From Mortierella sp. BCC40632 (Eukaryota > Mortierellomycota > Mortierellomycetes > Mortierellales > Mortierellaceae): a stretch of 64,000 nucleotides of DNA. Numbering within the stretch: position 1 is the stretch's first letter; every line of letters begins with the position of its first letter. Positions 43,331-54,639 of this stretch are shown here, one piece after another. The notes below the pieces were generated by a model. It saw nothing but the letters and a program-made list of their open reading frames with translations. It was not told the origin of the DNA and searched no databases. The stretch covers positions 1,279,501 to 1,343,500 of the forward strand of contig WAEK01000014.1 in assembly GCA_011634665.1 (NCBI GenBank), written 5' to 3'. The position numbers and the translations under genes were made by a program.

Positions 43331-44100
43331 CTGATACTGTGTGGCTCGCTAGTGTCTGTTGACGCTTTTCTGCCTCCTTAACAGTGGCTGCCTCTGATAT
43401 GAAAAAATCGCTGATGGAGCTGCCTGAGCGTCGAGGAAGAGAGAATCAAAAGGCGTTAGGGACGCCTGTGACGCTGGATATCGAGGGAAGGGGTTACTAG
43501 GACCTTTTAAAAAGCCAGTATTGTCTGATGATGTCGTTGATGTGGCAGATGGAGATTCGACACGTGGCTCTCGGTATCTACGGAATGCTATTTGTACATA
43601 CTTGTGTGTATGGCCCCGGTGAGAAGGAGATGATCTTGACAAGTAAAGGTGATGAGACTGTTTGGCGAGAGGTCCTCTATGGGGTGTCCTGTAGTAGCCT
43701 AGTTTCTTCTGTTGGGGTGATGTTTTAAGAGGGTGCCTTTTGCCAAGGAGAGACATAGAGCTAACTGCACTCCTGAAGCTTTTTTGTCCAATATCTCGTA
43801 CTCTCTACCACAAAGATCGGCATTGTTGACCAAGTGGTCAGCTGGGTTTGCAAACCAGGGCTATGCTGACTGGATTGTCTTTGGGTTATATCTGACTGAT
43901 GATGCCGGATCAAAAGAGTCTCTGATGCAAAAGGATAGAAGTTATTGATGCCAATAAATTGCCAGTTTTGACAAAAGAGTGGAGTTTAGTGAGAACTTTC
44001 AGGCGATCACCGTTCATCATCATATGAGTATTCAACTTCATAGCGATAGCGAGAGACTTTTGGCTCTTGGCTCCTTCTTTAGAGTTCCCACATAGAAATC
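43331..44100 (-). pseudogene. Decayed minus-strand coding region, family unknown
   Basis: Minus-strand reading in changing frames gives protein-like blocks such as NITPTEETRLLQDTP (about 43720-43675), RYWTKKLQECS (about 43800) and SPGLQTQLTTWS (about 43860). Stops occur within. It resembles a dead transposon or host ORF. No known domain was recognised. Confidence 0.3.
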
Positions 44101-46200
44101 GGTTTTTTTTTTTTTTTTTTTTTTATTTGGATGTCAGCGTCATAGAAAAAAGAAAGACTACATAGACGGTGTCCTTCTGCCACTGAAGAATAATGATTCA
44201 TTTTTAGGTTTATCGTCCATCTTGGCTACACATTTTTTCGGTATAAATACCCCAGGTGGATCTTTGCATGCGTCTAGGGAAGACAAGGTAGACTGTAGGA
44301 CAGGAACAAAGGATGGAAACAGGTATGAAGAGTATACCGGACTGAGGTTCTTGGTTACGTCTATCTATTGCCTATTGATATATTCTTGCCTTGGGGCGAG
44401 AGCCCCGGGAACCAGGGGCCCGACTCTGTTGGGCTTCTTGAGGGAAACAAGGGCGACTGCTGAGTAGCGCGGAGCGCGCACTCTGTTTTTTGGGACGGAG
44501 CTCTGATGAACTCCGTTTCAATTCTACATTTCTTTCCTCATTTCTCATTCCTAGAAGAATGAAGACCCTGTAAAGACACAGCTCATCGGTTCGTGACAAT
44601 GTGAAGGTTCTGTACCAAAGTTAGGGAAGATGAAGAACTTCTCGATATCGCCCACATGTCCCTGTGAGCGACAAACATCTATCGGGTCATGAAGTCTTTG
44701 TTTGGGAGATGGCTCGGATCGCTCAAACCTTTTTTTCACACTTGCCTCGCCTCAATCCAAAGTTTAACGAGTGCTTAGTCGGAAAAGAGAGAGAGGGAAG
44801 AGGGGACAAGGACAAGAAATCTAGAAAGCATCTGATGCAAAAAAACACCGATATTCATGTGGGTTGCGTTAATGTTCTAGGAAGGCAATTCTTTGTGGAA
44901 AGCAAAGGTGTTTGGAGGGCAAACCAGCATGCAGTACTGTACCTTATTTTCTGCGAGGCTTACTTTCCGTATTAAAAGGAGGGTCTCCAAGGATCTCTTT
45001 TGATTCTCCGGCGGCGACGGTAGCGGCATAGAGACATGGTTACCAGGGTTGTACCATGTTGTTTGCTCATCGTGTTAGGGATGAAAAAGAGTCCTTGGTA
45101 ACCTCACCTCCGAAGACGGGCGCAGGCGCAAACGCAACGAGGAGATTCGAGTCCAGAACATTTTTTCTGTGCCCCTTATTCCTCAGGTGGGACAAGGAGA
45201 TTAAAACGAAGGTTCAGCCGGAAGATGCAGGAAAGGAAGGGCTAGCGTGGAACTCGAGACCTCGAACCAAACATCGCACAGTCCGACCGACACAACAACT
45301 CACGCTCTTCTGAAGGGTCGAAAGAAAGATGATCCCTTGTTTTTAACATTCTGTCTCGACAATGAGGTACGTGTGTTTGCTCTGATTTGAGACACTTGAA
45401 TCTCTTTGCTTAAGTAAGGAGTAATCATTCACATTCTTAACAAGGGATTCCACGTAGCTTCCTCTTATTTTTTTATGGATGCAGATTCAATTACTAGCTA
45501 GTTCATCATCAGCGCCGTTATCATTTCGATGGAGAGGCAGACACACACACTCCCGTGTGATGTGGGCTTGTCTATCGAACTTTTTTTTTTTTTTTTTTTG
45601 CTCAGTTGCCCCAACCCGGAGCTGGGAATCAATAGGAATTTGAAGGTGCAATAAGCCACCTCACAAGGAGCTCTGTGTGGGAGAATATGATCGGGAGGAG
45701 AATCTGATATCCGCCTTGGCGTAATCAGATTAAAAAAAATCACCACTCCACCTCCCACCCCCCACCCCCCGGGTTCAGTCCCTGGATCCATTCCCTGAAA
45801 GCACCTATTCTGCGATCTGTCGGACAATTTTGGTATAGCCATTCCCTCCATCTGTTTATTCTCATAATTACTCTTTGAGCGTTCACCTGCGCTGTGTGTC
45901 TGTTGTGTGCAGCTTCGTTTTCAAAGTTTTGGGTATGCCGTCTGACGGAAAAGCGGGAAGCCGGTTGTGATTCCACGGGTGATACCCTTTCGATAACTCC
46001 GCCTCTCCCTTCCTCTGATAGTTGCCAGTCTCATTGGAGCCCATAACTTTTGGGCAAGTTCCAGGTACTAAAATTGTTTGAACGACTGTTGTGAAGTAGA
46101 GACTTCGGTATTTGCATCAGATAAGCGTCTTCTCATCAAACCATTCTCCTGGTGCAAATGCTTGAATATTGAGGCTTGACACACCATGAGGGCATATTGT
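44101..46200. other. Intergenic with several poly-T runs
   Basis: T-runs at 44103-44124 and 45580-45599 could be tails of minus-strand retroposed sequences. No supported gene. A CG-rich block AGTAGCGCGGAGCGCGCACT lies near 44463. Confidence 0.35.
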
Positions 46201-46210
46201 TTATCAGATG

Positions 46211-46345
46211 TTTTTTTTTTTTTTTTTTTGTTTGTAGATTTGAGGGTTGAAGTTTATTTTCTTGTACTCTCAAGGCATACCCGTAAGGCGTACAGCAGTA
46301 CCGCGACATGTACACGCCTAAACAGCCCATTTTCTCAACAGTGAA
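46211..46345 (-). mobile_element. Short retroposed 3' end with poly(A)
   Basis: On the minus strand about 110 bp ends with AATAAA (near 46254) followed ~25 nt later by a 19-nt A-run (46211-46229). This is the mark of an inserted polyadenylated RNA. The source is unknown and no target duplication was found. Confidence 0.35.
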
Positions 46346-46609
46346 AGGAGGGAGGACCCGTCCATCTCGAAAAAAAACGAGTAGTTACTCTCTAATGACA
46401 GACAGTCCGCATGAATGACCGGAAGGCCCTTTTTTTTTCCACTAACATGTCACTTTTAATGTTTGATCTCTTTTTGAATACAGATCTCACTCATTGGTGG
46501 AGAATTTCACGATCGGTTGATTCTCCGGCTGCAGATCGAGGCTCAGCTCAAATGAACCAGCTTTACTTAAGAGGACGTGCTGCAACTTGGACGTACATTC
46601 CTGGATCAC

Positions 46610-46755
46610 TATAAAAGCTCACCCTCAGCACATTGTTTTTTCGCCACCTCTGGTCTTTCCCCCTCCTCCCTCTCCTTCACTCCTCCCTTTCTCCAGTCAC
46701 CACCTCCTTTGCATCCTTTCTCTTTCCCTTCCTTCATACATCCTTCTTCTCCATC
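46610..46755 (+). promoter_or_regulatory. TATA box and 5' UTR of siderophore transporter gene
   Basis: TATAAAA at 46610-46616 lies 140 bp before the ATG. The leader is CT-rich (46650-46750), a common feature of fungal promoters. No clear GATA-type iron-regulator site cluster was identified by eye. Confidence 0.6.
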
Positions 46756-48706
46756 ATGACTTCTAAAGAACAAATTTGTTACGAAGAGGAGACTTGGTCC
46801 AGCAGGGCCTTCGATCGTTCCAAGTGGACCAAAAATGAATTCACTTTTCTTTTAGTGTGCGGTCTTTGCGCCACTTACCTGTTCTCTGTCGACTACAATC
46901 TGAATTACATGGTTATCAACATTCCCAACAACGTATTCAACTCTGCGTCTTTGGCTGCTATTGCCCCTACAGTCTCAAGCATCTTGACGATTATCCTGGT
47001 CCCATTATATGCAAAGCTCTCAGATGTCATTGGTCGTGCCGAGGTACTGACCGTCGTCTTGGTATTCCAAGTCGTCGGCTACGTTGTTCAGTTAACCTCA
47101 AACAACTTTTTGCAGTTGACTTTGGGAGGATTCTTCGCTGATATTGGCTCAAGTGGCTATAAATGTTTGCAGTCAGTTATCATTGCTGGTATGTTGAAGG
47201 TTGTGTTAGTAGATCGCTTGGTTTGTCCATATCACTGGCTATGTTATGCGAAGCTCCAAAACTTTGGCACGGCGTGGTGAGAATATTTGCGGACAAGTCG
47301 TGCCATGTAACTAATTTTTTGACCAATCATCTCACTCTTTTCCCTCGAGTAAAGACATGACACCACTCAAGTACCGTGGACTTTTCCTCAGTTTCGTGGA
47401 TCTCGCTCATCCCATCAACATTTGGGTGGGCCAAGCGTACGTCTTCATTTCGCTTGCTATGAAATGAACTGCTTTCTGTGCCTCCCGGGCAAGAGAGTAA
47501 CTAGTAGCTAATATCATCGTATTTTTTGTACACATTAGTATTTTTCCTCAATTCGAGACTCCAGAAACTTGGCGCAAAGGCTTCGTCGTTTGCACTTGCG
47601 TAGTCGCTGCTGGTGCAGTCTTAGTATGCGTTCCTGTGTGGCATCTCCAACGCAAGGGTGAAAAGTCGCTCGGAGAACGCCCCCGTCGCACGTTCGGTTG
47701 GCTCTGGAAGCAGTTTGATTTCATCGGCGCCATTATCTTGACTGCTACTTTGTCACTTCTGTTCTTTCCTATTCTTACTGCCCAAACCTACGAAGACAAC
47801 TTCAAGAATCCTGTCATCATTGGCTGCCTTTGCGCTGGAGGTGTATGTCTGATCGTTTTGCTCATCTGGAACACCAAGTTCACCACTAAGCCAATGCTGC
47901 CCAAGCGCATCTGGTCCGACCGTACTGTTATGGGTGCCATCTGTGGTAGCCTTGTCAGCAATGTGATGGTTTCCATGAACTACACATACTTTTATCAGTA
48001 CCTTGTCATCACACGCGATATTCCATTTTCCAAGTCTTTCTTGCTTGCACGCGGTTACCAGATGGCCTTCTACCTTATCGCACCACTCACCGGTCTCATG
48101 ATGAAGAAGTTTTTGGCAGCTCGTCGCTTCATCTGGATTGGTCTCATTATTCAGACCATCGGAACCATTCTTATGATCCCGGCTCGTTTGCCCGGCTCAT
48201 CGGACTTCTTTGTCGTCATTTCTCAGCTCGTTGTCGGTCTTGGTGACGGAATGACAAGTCTTGCTGCCTCAGTTGCCATCACTGGTTCCATCCATCGTCG
48301 TGATTATGCCATGGCTGTTAGTGTCAACATAATGATGGGTGCGATTATTGGCGCGATCGCTGGAACAGTGACAGGTAGTGTCTGGACTCAGGTGTTGCCA
48401 CAGCGCCTTGCGCATCACGTCGTGGGCGAATATGACTTGGACCTCGCCATGAACAACGCTGAATATATTGCAGGTCTCTCTGAGCCTCAGCACTCGCAGG
48501 TTGTCGCTGCCTATGGTGACGCGCAAAAAATTCTCTCCATTATCTCGGCCTCTCTTGTTGTCATTTCTGGTGGCTTCACACTTATGATGAAGAAGGTCGA
48601 CCTCTCTCTTGATCACATTGCTCAGGACGCCAAGTTCAGCGGGGAGCCCGTGAAGAATGACGTCGAGCTGAGTGGTGAGAAGCGCGAGGTTTTTAATGAA
48701 AAGTAA
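46756..48706 (+). CDS. MFS siderophore-iron transporter
   Basis: Predicted 560-residue protein. Exons 46756-47188, 47355-47436 and 47539-48706; both introns are GT-AG and restore frame exactly. After a charged N-terminus, about 14 membrane segments are visible. The loop 2-3 signature YAKLSDVIGRAEVL matches the siderophore-proton symporter group of the major facilitator superfamily (ARN/SIT type), as does the WRKGF then WLWKQFDFIGAI region. The family imports ferric siderophores such as ferrichrome at the plasma or vesicle membrane. The substrate cannot be told from sequence. The ATG was chosen because it follows the TATA box and CT-rich leader and gives the usual N-terminal length. Confidence 0.88.
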
Positions 48707-50829
48707 GCAACTCCCTGCTTAACCTCTAGTCGTCAGAAACCATAACCTGTAAAATAATTAATAAATATTTCTGTTACTGAGGCAAGGAGAAGAGCCTTGT
48801 TTGGGAAATTGACGGAGCTCCGTGATCTTATTGAGACTTTTTTTTTTTTTTTTTTTTTTTCCAGCTATTGGCGCGATGGCTGAATCTATTCATGGTGTTT
48901 GACGTAGAGGCAAACTCAAGATCACAGGGCTAACGATACAAGGGCGTCTGTTTCTCAGTACTCCATCTTCACAGCTCTGCAACACAGCGACTGGCAATCA
49001 CATTGCTTACTCCGTTTATTTGAGGAGCTTTGTCCTGCTGGCCAATCAAGGTCACGGAATCTTCGCAACCTTATCGAAGTCTCATGGACACTCTCGACTT
49101 GATAACATGGCAACGAAATGGCTTTTTACTCCAACTTGAGTTCCGTTACAAATTCTCTGACCCAAGTGCCAGGATGAAAGTGAAATTCAGCCCAGCGATG
49201 CATCTGGCGAACTCTAATCAAGTCCCTGACGGACTGTTTCCAGCTACGCAGTGCCGTATAGACACGCTTTGTTTCGTGCTTTCAGTGTGAGCCTTTCCAT
49301 CACGCAAGTCTCCTTTCGCTTCTTCAACTGCAGTCTCATAGCTCCGCTTCACATCCCTTTCACTCCGACCGGCGCTCGAGAGTGTTCCTCGTACGAAGTA
49401 AAGATCAACTGTCAGGTCTTATTTTGCTCTTCAACTTTGGCGATTCATGTCGGCTTGAGGACTATGGCTTCCGATGGAGTTATTCTGTGTTGAGCCCATT
49501 GAGAGACTCTTGGCTCCTATTATTTGATATAGTTCTGGGTTGAAATTTTTGGCAGAATGGAGCAAGATCAGTCTAGAATGATGTTAGGTAGGCGTCTCGC
49601 TACAGCCATGGCACTTTGGAGAACAAGAGACTGAATTCGTTCTAATCATTGCTATGATAGTGAAAACTTATAGGATGATTAGTTGGGCTTTCTTCCACTA
49701 AATCGTGGAGTATACAAGCAGTACACTTGGATTGGGATTATTTGGTGAGTCGAGGTAGTGTCAAAATCTCAATCCATATCAACTCCCTAAGGTTTAGTCT
49801 ACATGATATCCCCTCTTTCCTTTTTCTATTTTGCCTTGTTCTGTTCTATTCTGCTAAGCCTATCTCACTACTTTGCTTTCTCTCTCTCTGACCCGCTCCG
49901 CTCTGCAACAACACCCGATGATGTTCATTTTGTTGGCGTCCCTTATCACTTTGTTGATGTCCCCTACTCCCTCTTTCAGCAACCTTGGAACCTTGAACTC
50001 GACTGAGGGATGGCGGATTAAAAGCAGATATGGATTGGGAAGAGAGGGGTTGCACTGAGGCATGGCGGAAAAAGGACAGAGTTGGTATTGAGAGGAAAGA
50101 TTATCATGTATTCCTATACATTCTTTTCAGTTGATACTTGATAATACAGCTAATGTTATATCCAACTCTGTACAACTCTGCTTTTGTTGAGGCCAACAGC
50201 GTCTCGGTCTCCGCTTTTTTTTTGGGGGAGGGGGGGTGGGAGGGATACTCCGCTTTGGTCAGCTACTTGTGCGCAAACAGTCGCTTTTTGTGTCCCTGAG
50301 AGGATGGGTTTACTCCCTCCATCCTTTTTTTAACAGGCTCGCGTTCCCAATTCTGGAACCCTGTTTCTTTGACAATCACTGTAGTATCCATCTACTTGCG
50401 AGACTTGCCCAGCTGGCACAATGGATCTCTCTCTGTCCTGGCGACGCTGATAGTAGAATCTTCCTTTTCCTTTTTGGTCTTGTGCGGCGTAGAAGAAGGG
50501 AGATGTAACTCGCACCAGCCTGGTGAGGGGTCATACTGACCAAGACGCGTCTCACTGTTTCCGTAAGGAGAGAACATGGTAGGATAACAGACTCGCAAAT
50601 GAAAAATTTCTAGCCACAGGATCGCAAACCCGGGGTGGGCAGCTGGGTGGACCCGCTCCAGGTGATAAGTATTCACTTACAAATCAGGAAATAAAAGAGG
50701 AAAACAAGACCTGTCTTTATTGAATAAGAAGAGGGGTGCCTTTTATACGCCTCCTGAACTGGGCCTTCAAGGGACGAGAGATTTCTCCATCACAATTGCT
50801 ACACCACACTTGTCCTTCTTTTTTCAACA
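48707..50829. other. Intergenic, no gene seen
   Basis: AATTAATAAATA near 48756 may serve as the transporter's poly(A) signal. A T-run lies at 48839-48860. Short open frames elsewhere lack family features. Confidence 0.45.
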
Positions 50830-51195
50830 GTGGGTGCTCAGGTTGCCGTGTTTTCGCTCTTTGGTCATTTAATTCAAGCAAACCTCAGAAATAACATAAT
50901 CAAGAGCAGGCTTGATACATGTCTTCTCAAAGACCTCGAGGCTTGTACTCTTATACGAGAACAAGAACTCGGTACCAAATCAGCGATCCCAGTCTTACCA
51001 TTCGAGGCGACATCGATTACTCAAGCGCCAAAAAAATTCAACAAACCAACATCAACCAAGATTGTAGTCATATTGCCCAGGTCTGGAGAAACGCTTGATG
51101 GACATAGAGACATTCTTTTAGACGCCCCTGAATCCAACCTTGAGAGACCTTTCAGGTGCATATGGAGACTCATCCTTCTTACGACAGCATTTATT
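50830..51195 (+). pseudogene. Helitron Rep remnant, upstream piece
   Basis: A plus-strand frame contains IVVILPRSGET, then HRDILLDAPES and, after a frame change, METHPSYDSIY. This is the series seen upstream of the Rep nuclease in Helitron proteins (an R.I..H..YD..Y block followed by FP.G..GY). It stops at DIRS copy B and continues at 60630 with FNPEGQHGYTY. No Helitron 5' end was identified upstream. Confidence 0.6.
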
Positions 51196-51403
51196 GGCTA
51201 GCAAAGTCGAATATCATGAAGACTTTAGCCTATTATCCGAGGGGCCAGGACCATATATGTGTAACCTTCTTTACTCGAAAATCCAGAAAAAAATACCCGC
51301 TAAATAAATTCAGCTCTCCACACTACAGAGTACTACATCTTCGGTGGGAGAGACAGGAAAACAACTAAAGAAAACTAAGGGAGGAAATAACGAGGTGGGG
51401 AGC

Positions 51404-51495
51404 TATATGGTCCTGGCCCCTCGGATAATAGGCTAAAGTCTTCATGATATTCGACTTTGCTAGCCATTATCCATTTGGGGCCAGGACCATATATG
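51404..51495. repeat. DIRS B internal complementary region
   Basis: Contains GCTAGCCATTATCC, the same head-to-tail junction as in copy A on the opposite strand. It pairs with both outer ends of the element. Confidence 0.8.
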
Positions 51496-51510
51496 GATCC
51501 AGAGCGGAAT

Positions 51511-52511
51511 TTATGGCAAAATCATCGACGTGAAATTGGTTGAAGTAGCTGTGTTCAACCGATAGAACTTGTCGAAAAGTACAGAGGACGACCAATTCCC
51601 GTGTACGACAACGTCGTCCACTCTAGCACCCTGTCTGATTGCAGCCGTGGAACCAATTGCTCTTGCTTTAGGGGAGCTTGGCATTCTTGGGAAGATTTAG
51701 CTTGCGTGTAATCGAAGCGATGTGGTTGCTGATGCGTTCAGAACCGACTGGTTTGTCTAGGTCTCTGACATCTCGGATCAATGGGCGATACGATAATGAG
51801 GGGTCCTTCGGGTGAGGGACATCTACCTCATGGCCTTGAATACGCGATAGGTACTCGGCAAGCGTCTTGATAGGGCACAACAAAGGGTCATCATGGCATT
51901 TGACGGTGGTGTATTTGCAGATACGACTACCCCTCCTAGTTTCCTTTGGTAAGAGGATTGGTAATACCACAGCGAACTGGTCTATATGAAACCTGTCATT
52001 GGAGAGATCAATGCACATTATATCGCTGGGTCGGAAGAAACCGCAGGTACCAAGGAGCCAACAAAGCTTTTGGGTGAGGAAAAGATCAGTGAGGGACGAG
52101 TTCTGCCCCTGCTGTCGGAAGTGTTCCACGATTGGACTGATATCGATGCTTAACTCCTTTGTGTGCTTGATCTCTCGTCTGCGAAGAGAGCGAAAAGAAC
52201 TGTTGGTAGTCTTCACCGTTGAAGAGAGACTTGTCGTCGTACATCTGAATGATGGCTGATTTGTAAGTGTCAACTGTGTTGGCTGCCCATCCATTAATGG
52301 ATACACCTGAGGCTAACCAGTTGAGGAGTTGGACTGGTTGAGGTACCATTGCGTCTACGTTGCGTGCTGTAGCCCAAGTTATGTACCTGTCCTGTATGCT
52401 GGAATACGCTTTTTGTCTGCGTTGTACTTCTGGGCTATCGACTATGATAGATGCTGTGCTTGCATCCCATCCTTTGTCCATTAGGCGTCGCCTCTTATCT
52501 TCCAAGCGCAT
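51511..52511 (-). pseudogene. DIRS B tyrosine recombinase, frameshifted
   Basis: Exactly as long as the copy A gene (1001 bp from ATG to stop) and almost identical. The catalytic Arg (GFFRPSD), second Arg, and Tyr (FDKFYRL) are all present. It differs in homopolymer lengths: CCCC where A has CCC (near 51670), and GGG where A has GGGG. The mid-gene frame change near 52200 is common to both copies. Confidence 0.85.
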
Positions 52512-53535
52512 AAAGACCAGTGGGGGTTCTTCTCCAGGATGTCCGGTGCGTTTCCTGGGGCTGGGATCACTCTGTGTCGAGGGACAGGCATCGGTGGAGC
52601 TGTTGCCATTTCTAACGCCGTTGGGAACCAGACTGCTGTCGGCCAATAGGGAGTTATCAGAGTGGCTTGAATTTTCTCCATGCGGATCTTCTGAAGAATG
52701 AGGGAGATCAGATTCCATGGAGGGCAAATGTAAGCTCTGCCTAGGTCCACCCAGGAGTGTTTGAGAGCGTCGCAACCGATGGCGTCTGCCGATGGCTTCC
52801 AAGTCATGTACCGTGGCAGTTGGTGGTTGCTGGGAGAGGCGAAGAGATCGACGTGGTGAGGGGGCCCCAATACCGATCTAGTTTTGCGAAGAACTGAGGG
52901 TCTATGGACCATTCCAGTTGACCTACGAGCCGTCGTGATGGAGCGTCTGCAGGATTGAAGGCTGAGGGCACATATGTCGTCCGTATCCTTGTCTCTGTCT
53001 GTAGACACCATTCCCATATCGTCGTCGCCAGTTTCCTCAATTGTGGTGACCTTGTCCCTCCGAACCTGTTGATGTAGGATATTGTCGTAATATTGTCCGA
53101 TATTATGTTGACGACTTTTCCCTTTGCTTCCGGTTGTCGAAGGGCGATTTGCACTGCCAACAGTTCCTTGACATTGATGTGCTTGTGTTGATCTCGAGGA
53201 GGCCAAGTCCCTTTGACCGTCCTGTTGTTGATCACTACACCCCACCCTGGGTCGGAGGCGTCTGTGTACATGTCTGCTTGAGGTGTTGAGGTGATCCATG
53301 AAAGCCCATTCCATTCCTTGAGTTGTGTCGTCCACCAGTGTAGTGCTGCTGGAGATAGAGATATTAAGCTCTCCCATGAGTCCTCTGATTTCAGAGCTTG
53401 TATCTTCTCGGTCATCAGGTTTTGGACTTTGAGACGGGCCGGGAATACTGCGGCTGTCATCGCGACTGTCTTGCCGATAAAGGACGACAGTTGGCGAACT
53501 GAGCATTCCTTCTTGTTCAACATCTTGGATGCCAT
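52480..53535 (-). pseudogene. DIRS B RT C-terminus and RNase H
   Basis: Downstream part of the RT-RNase H gene on the minus strand, from MASKMLNKKECSVRQL through RNase H (YTDASDPGWG, VKELLAVQIAL, ISDNITTISYIN, FNPADAPSR) to the stop at about 52481. The upstream part lies beyond the gypsy element at 58774-59600. The RNase H frame is continuous here, better preserved than in copy A. Confidence 0.85.
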
Positions 53536-53802
53536 TGTCAAAGAGTATGCTACCTTGGTGCGTCTCTTTGAGAATGTCCTTGCTGGAATGTTTCGATCTG
53601 TACGGACGGACACGAATTTTCTTCCCCCATTGCCGCGCTCCATGGAAAGGGTTCACCCCTTTTTCTACATATCTTCTCTAGTATTTATTTCCTCTCTTTC
53701 TTTCTCAATAAACGTCAGTTAGTAACTCACTTCTTGTCCCTAGCCTTTGTCCTAGTCCCTGTCCTTGTTCTTCTCCTTCCCTATTCCTCTTGCCTTGTTA
53801 CA
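53536..53802 (+). repeat. 5' LTR of gypsy element
   Basis: 267 bp, TG...CA ended, with a CAATAAACG motif near 53705 that may serve as the poly(A) signal. No difference from the 3' LTR was seen. Confidence 0.93.
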
Positions 53803-53838
53803 TGGTAGCAAAGGAAGTTCCCTTCCACCACCTCCATT

Positions 53839-54636
53839 ATGCCTAACCACTTCGATACCTTTGTTAAAAATGTCCATCTCCATGAATTCAAAGGCCTTCC
53901 AAACGAAAACGTTTCCAACTGGATCAAGGATATTGAAGAGTATAGCGATGCTCTCAGTCTCAACGCGAGTCAACGGATCCAAGGGTGCCGTCTTCTTCTC
54001 CAAGGCAACGCGCGCAACTGGGTCCGGACCCTTACGTTTCCAGCTGTCCTCAACGATAACGATTGGATCAGTTTCAAGGCTGCGTTGGAAAAACGCTACT
54101 CGAGCCCCAACACCAAATTGTTCGCTCGTAGCAAATTGTACAACCTAAAACAGAAAGGGTCTGTCACGGATTACATCAATGAGTTCGAAACCCTACGCTC
54201 TGTCCTCACTGACATGAGTGAGGCAGAAGCGATCCAGGTCTTCCTCCAAGGGCTTGGACAAAGACTTCAAGAACATTTCGCCGGTAATCCAAGCCTTCGA
54301 CAAGACCTGTACACGATTGTTCAAGTGTCTGAGAGCCTCGACCGAGTGTACCAACGTGGGAAGCAACATTCTTGGGAACCACAACCCAAACATGAACCAG
54401 CAAGGCCTGAGTCCTCGAATAGCCAAGCAGAACCGATGGAGCTAGACGCTATGAACATGCACAAGATGAGTCCTCAAAACAAGCGGACTGGAAAAATCGT
54501 GCATGCTTCTATTGTCACCAACCTGGCCATCAAGCCAAGAACTGTGAGGCAAAAAAGAATGCGTCGGGAAAAGCCCCGTCCCAATAAAGAATTCTGGATC
54601 TTTATATGGGACTACGGTCGTAAATGTTATTGGTGA
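53839..54636 (+). pseudogene. Gypsy gag with frameshifted zinc knuckle
   Basis: Starts MPNHFDTFVKNVHLHEF. It carries the retrotransposon gag capsid region (NWIKDIEEYSDALSL, RNWVRTL, LKQKGSVTDYINEFETL). The CCHC knuckle CFYCHQPGHQAKNC lies at about 54502-54543 in another frame, so one base change near 54485 separates capsid from knuckle. The product would package element RNA. Confidence 0.8.
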
Positions 54637-54639
54637 TTG

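Noticed and set aside
50220..50520. Open frames on both strands near 50236-50676
   Set aside because: Short, overlapping on both strands, without signal, domain or promoter features.
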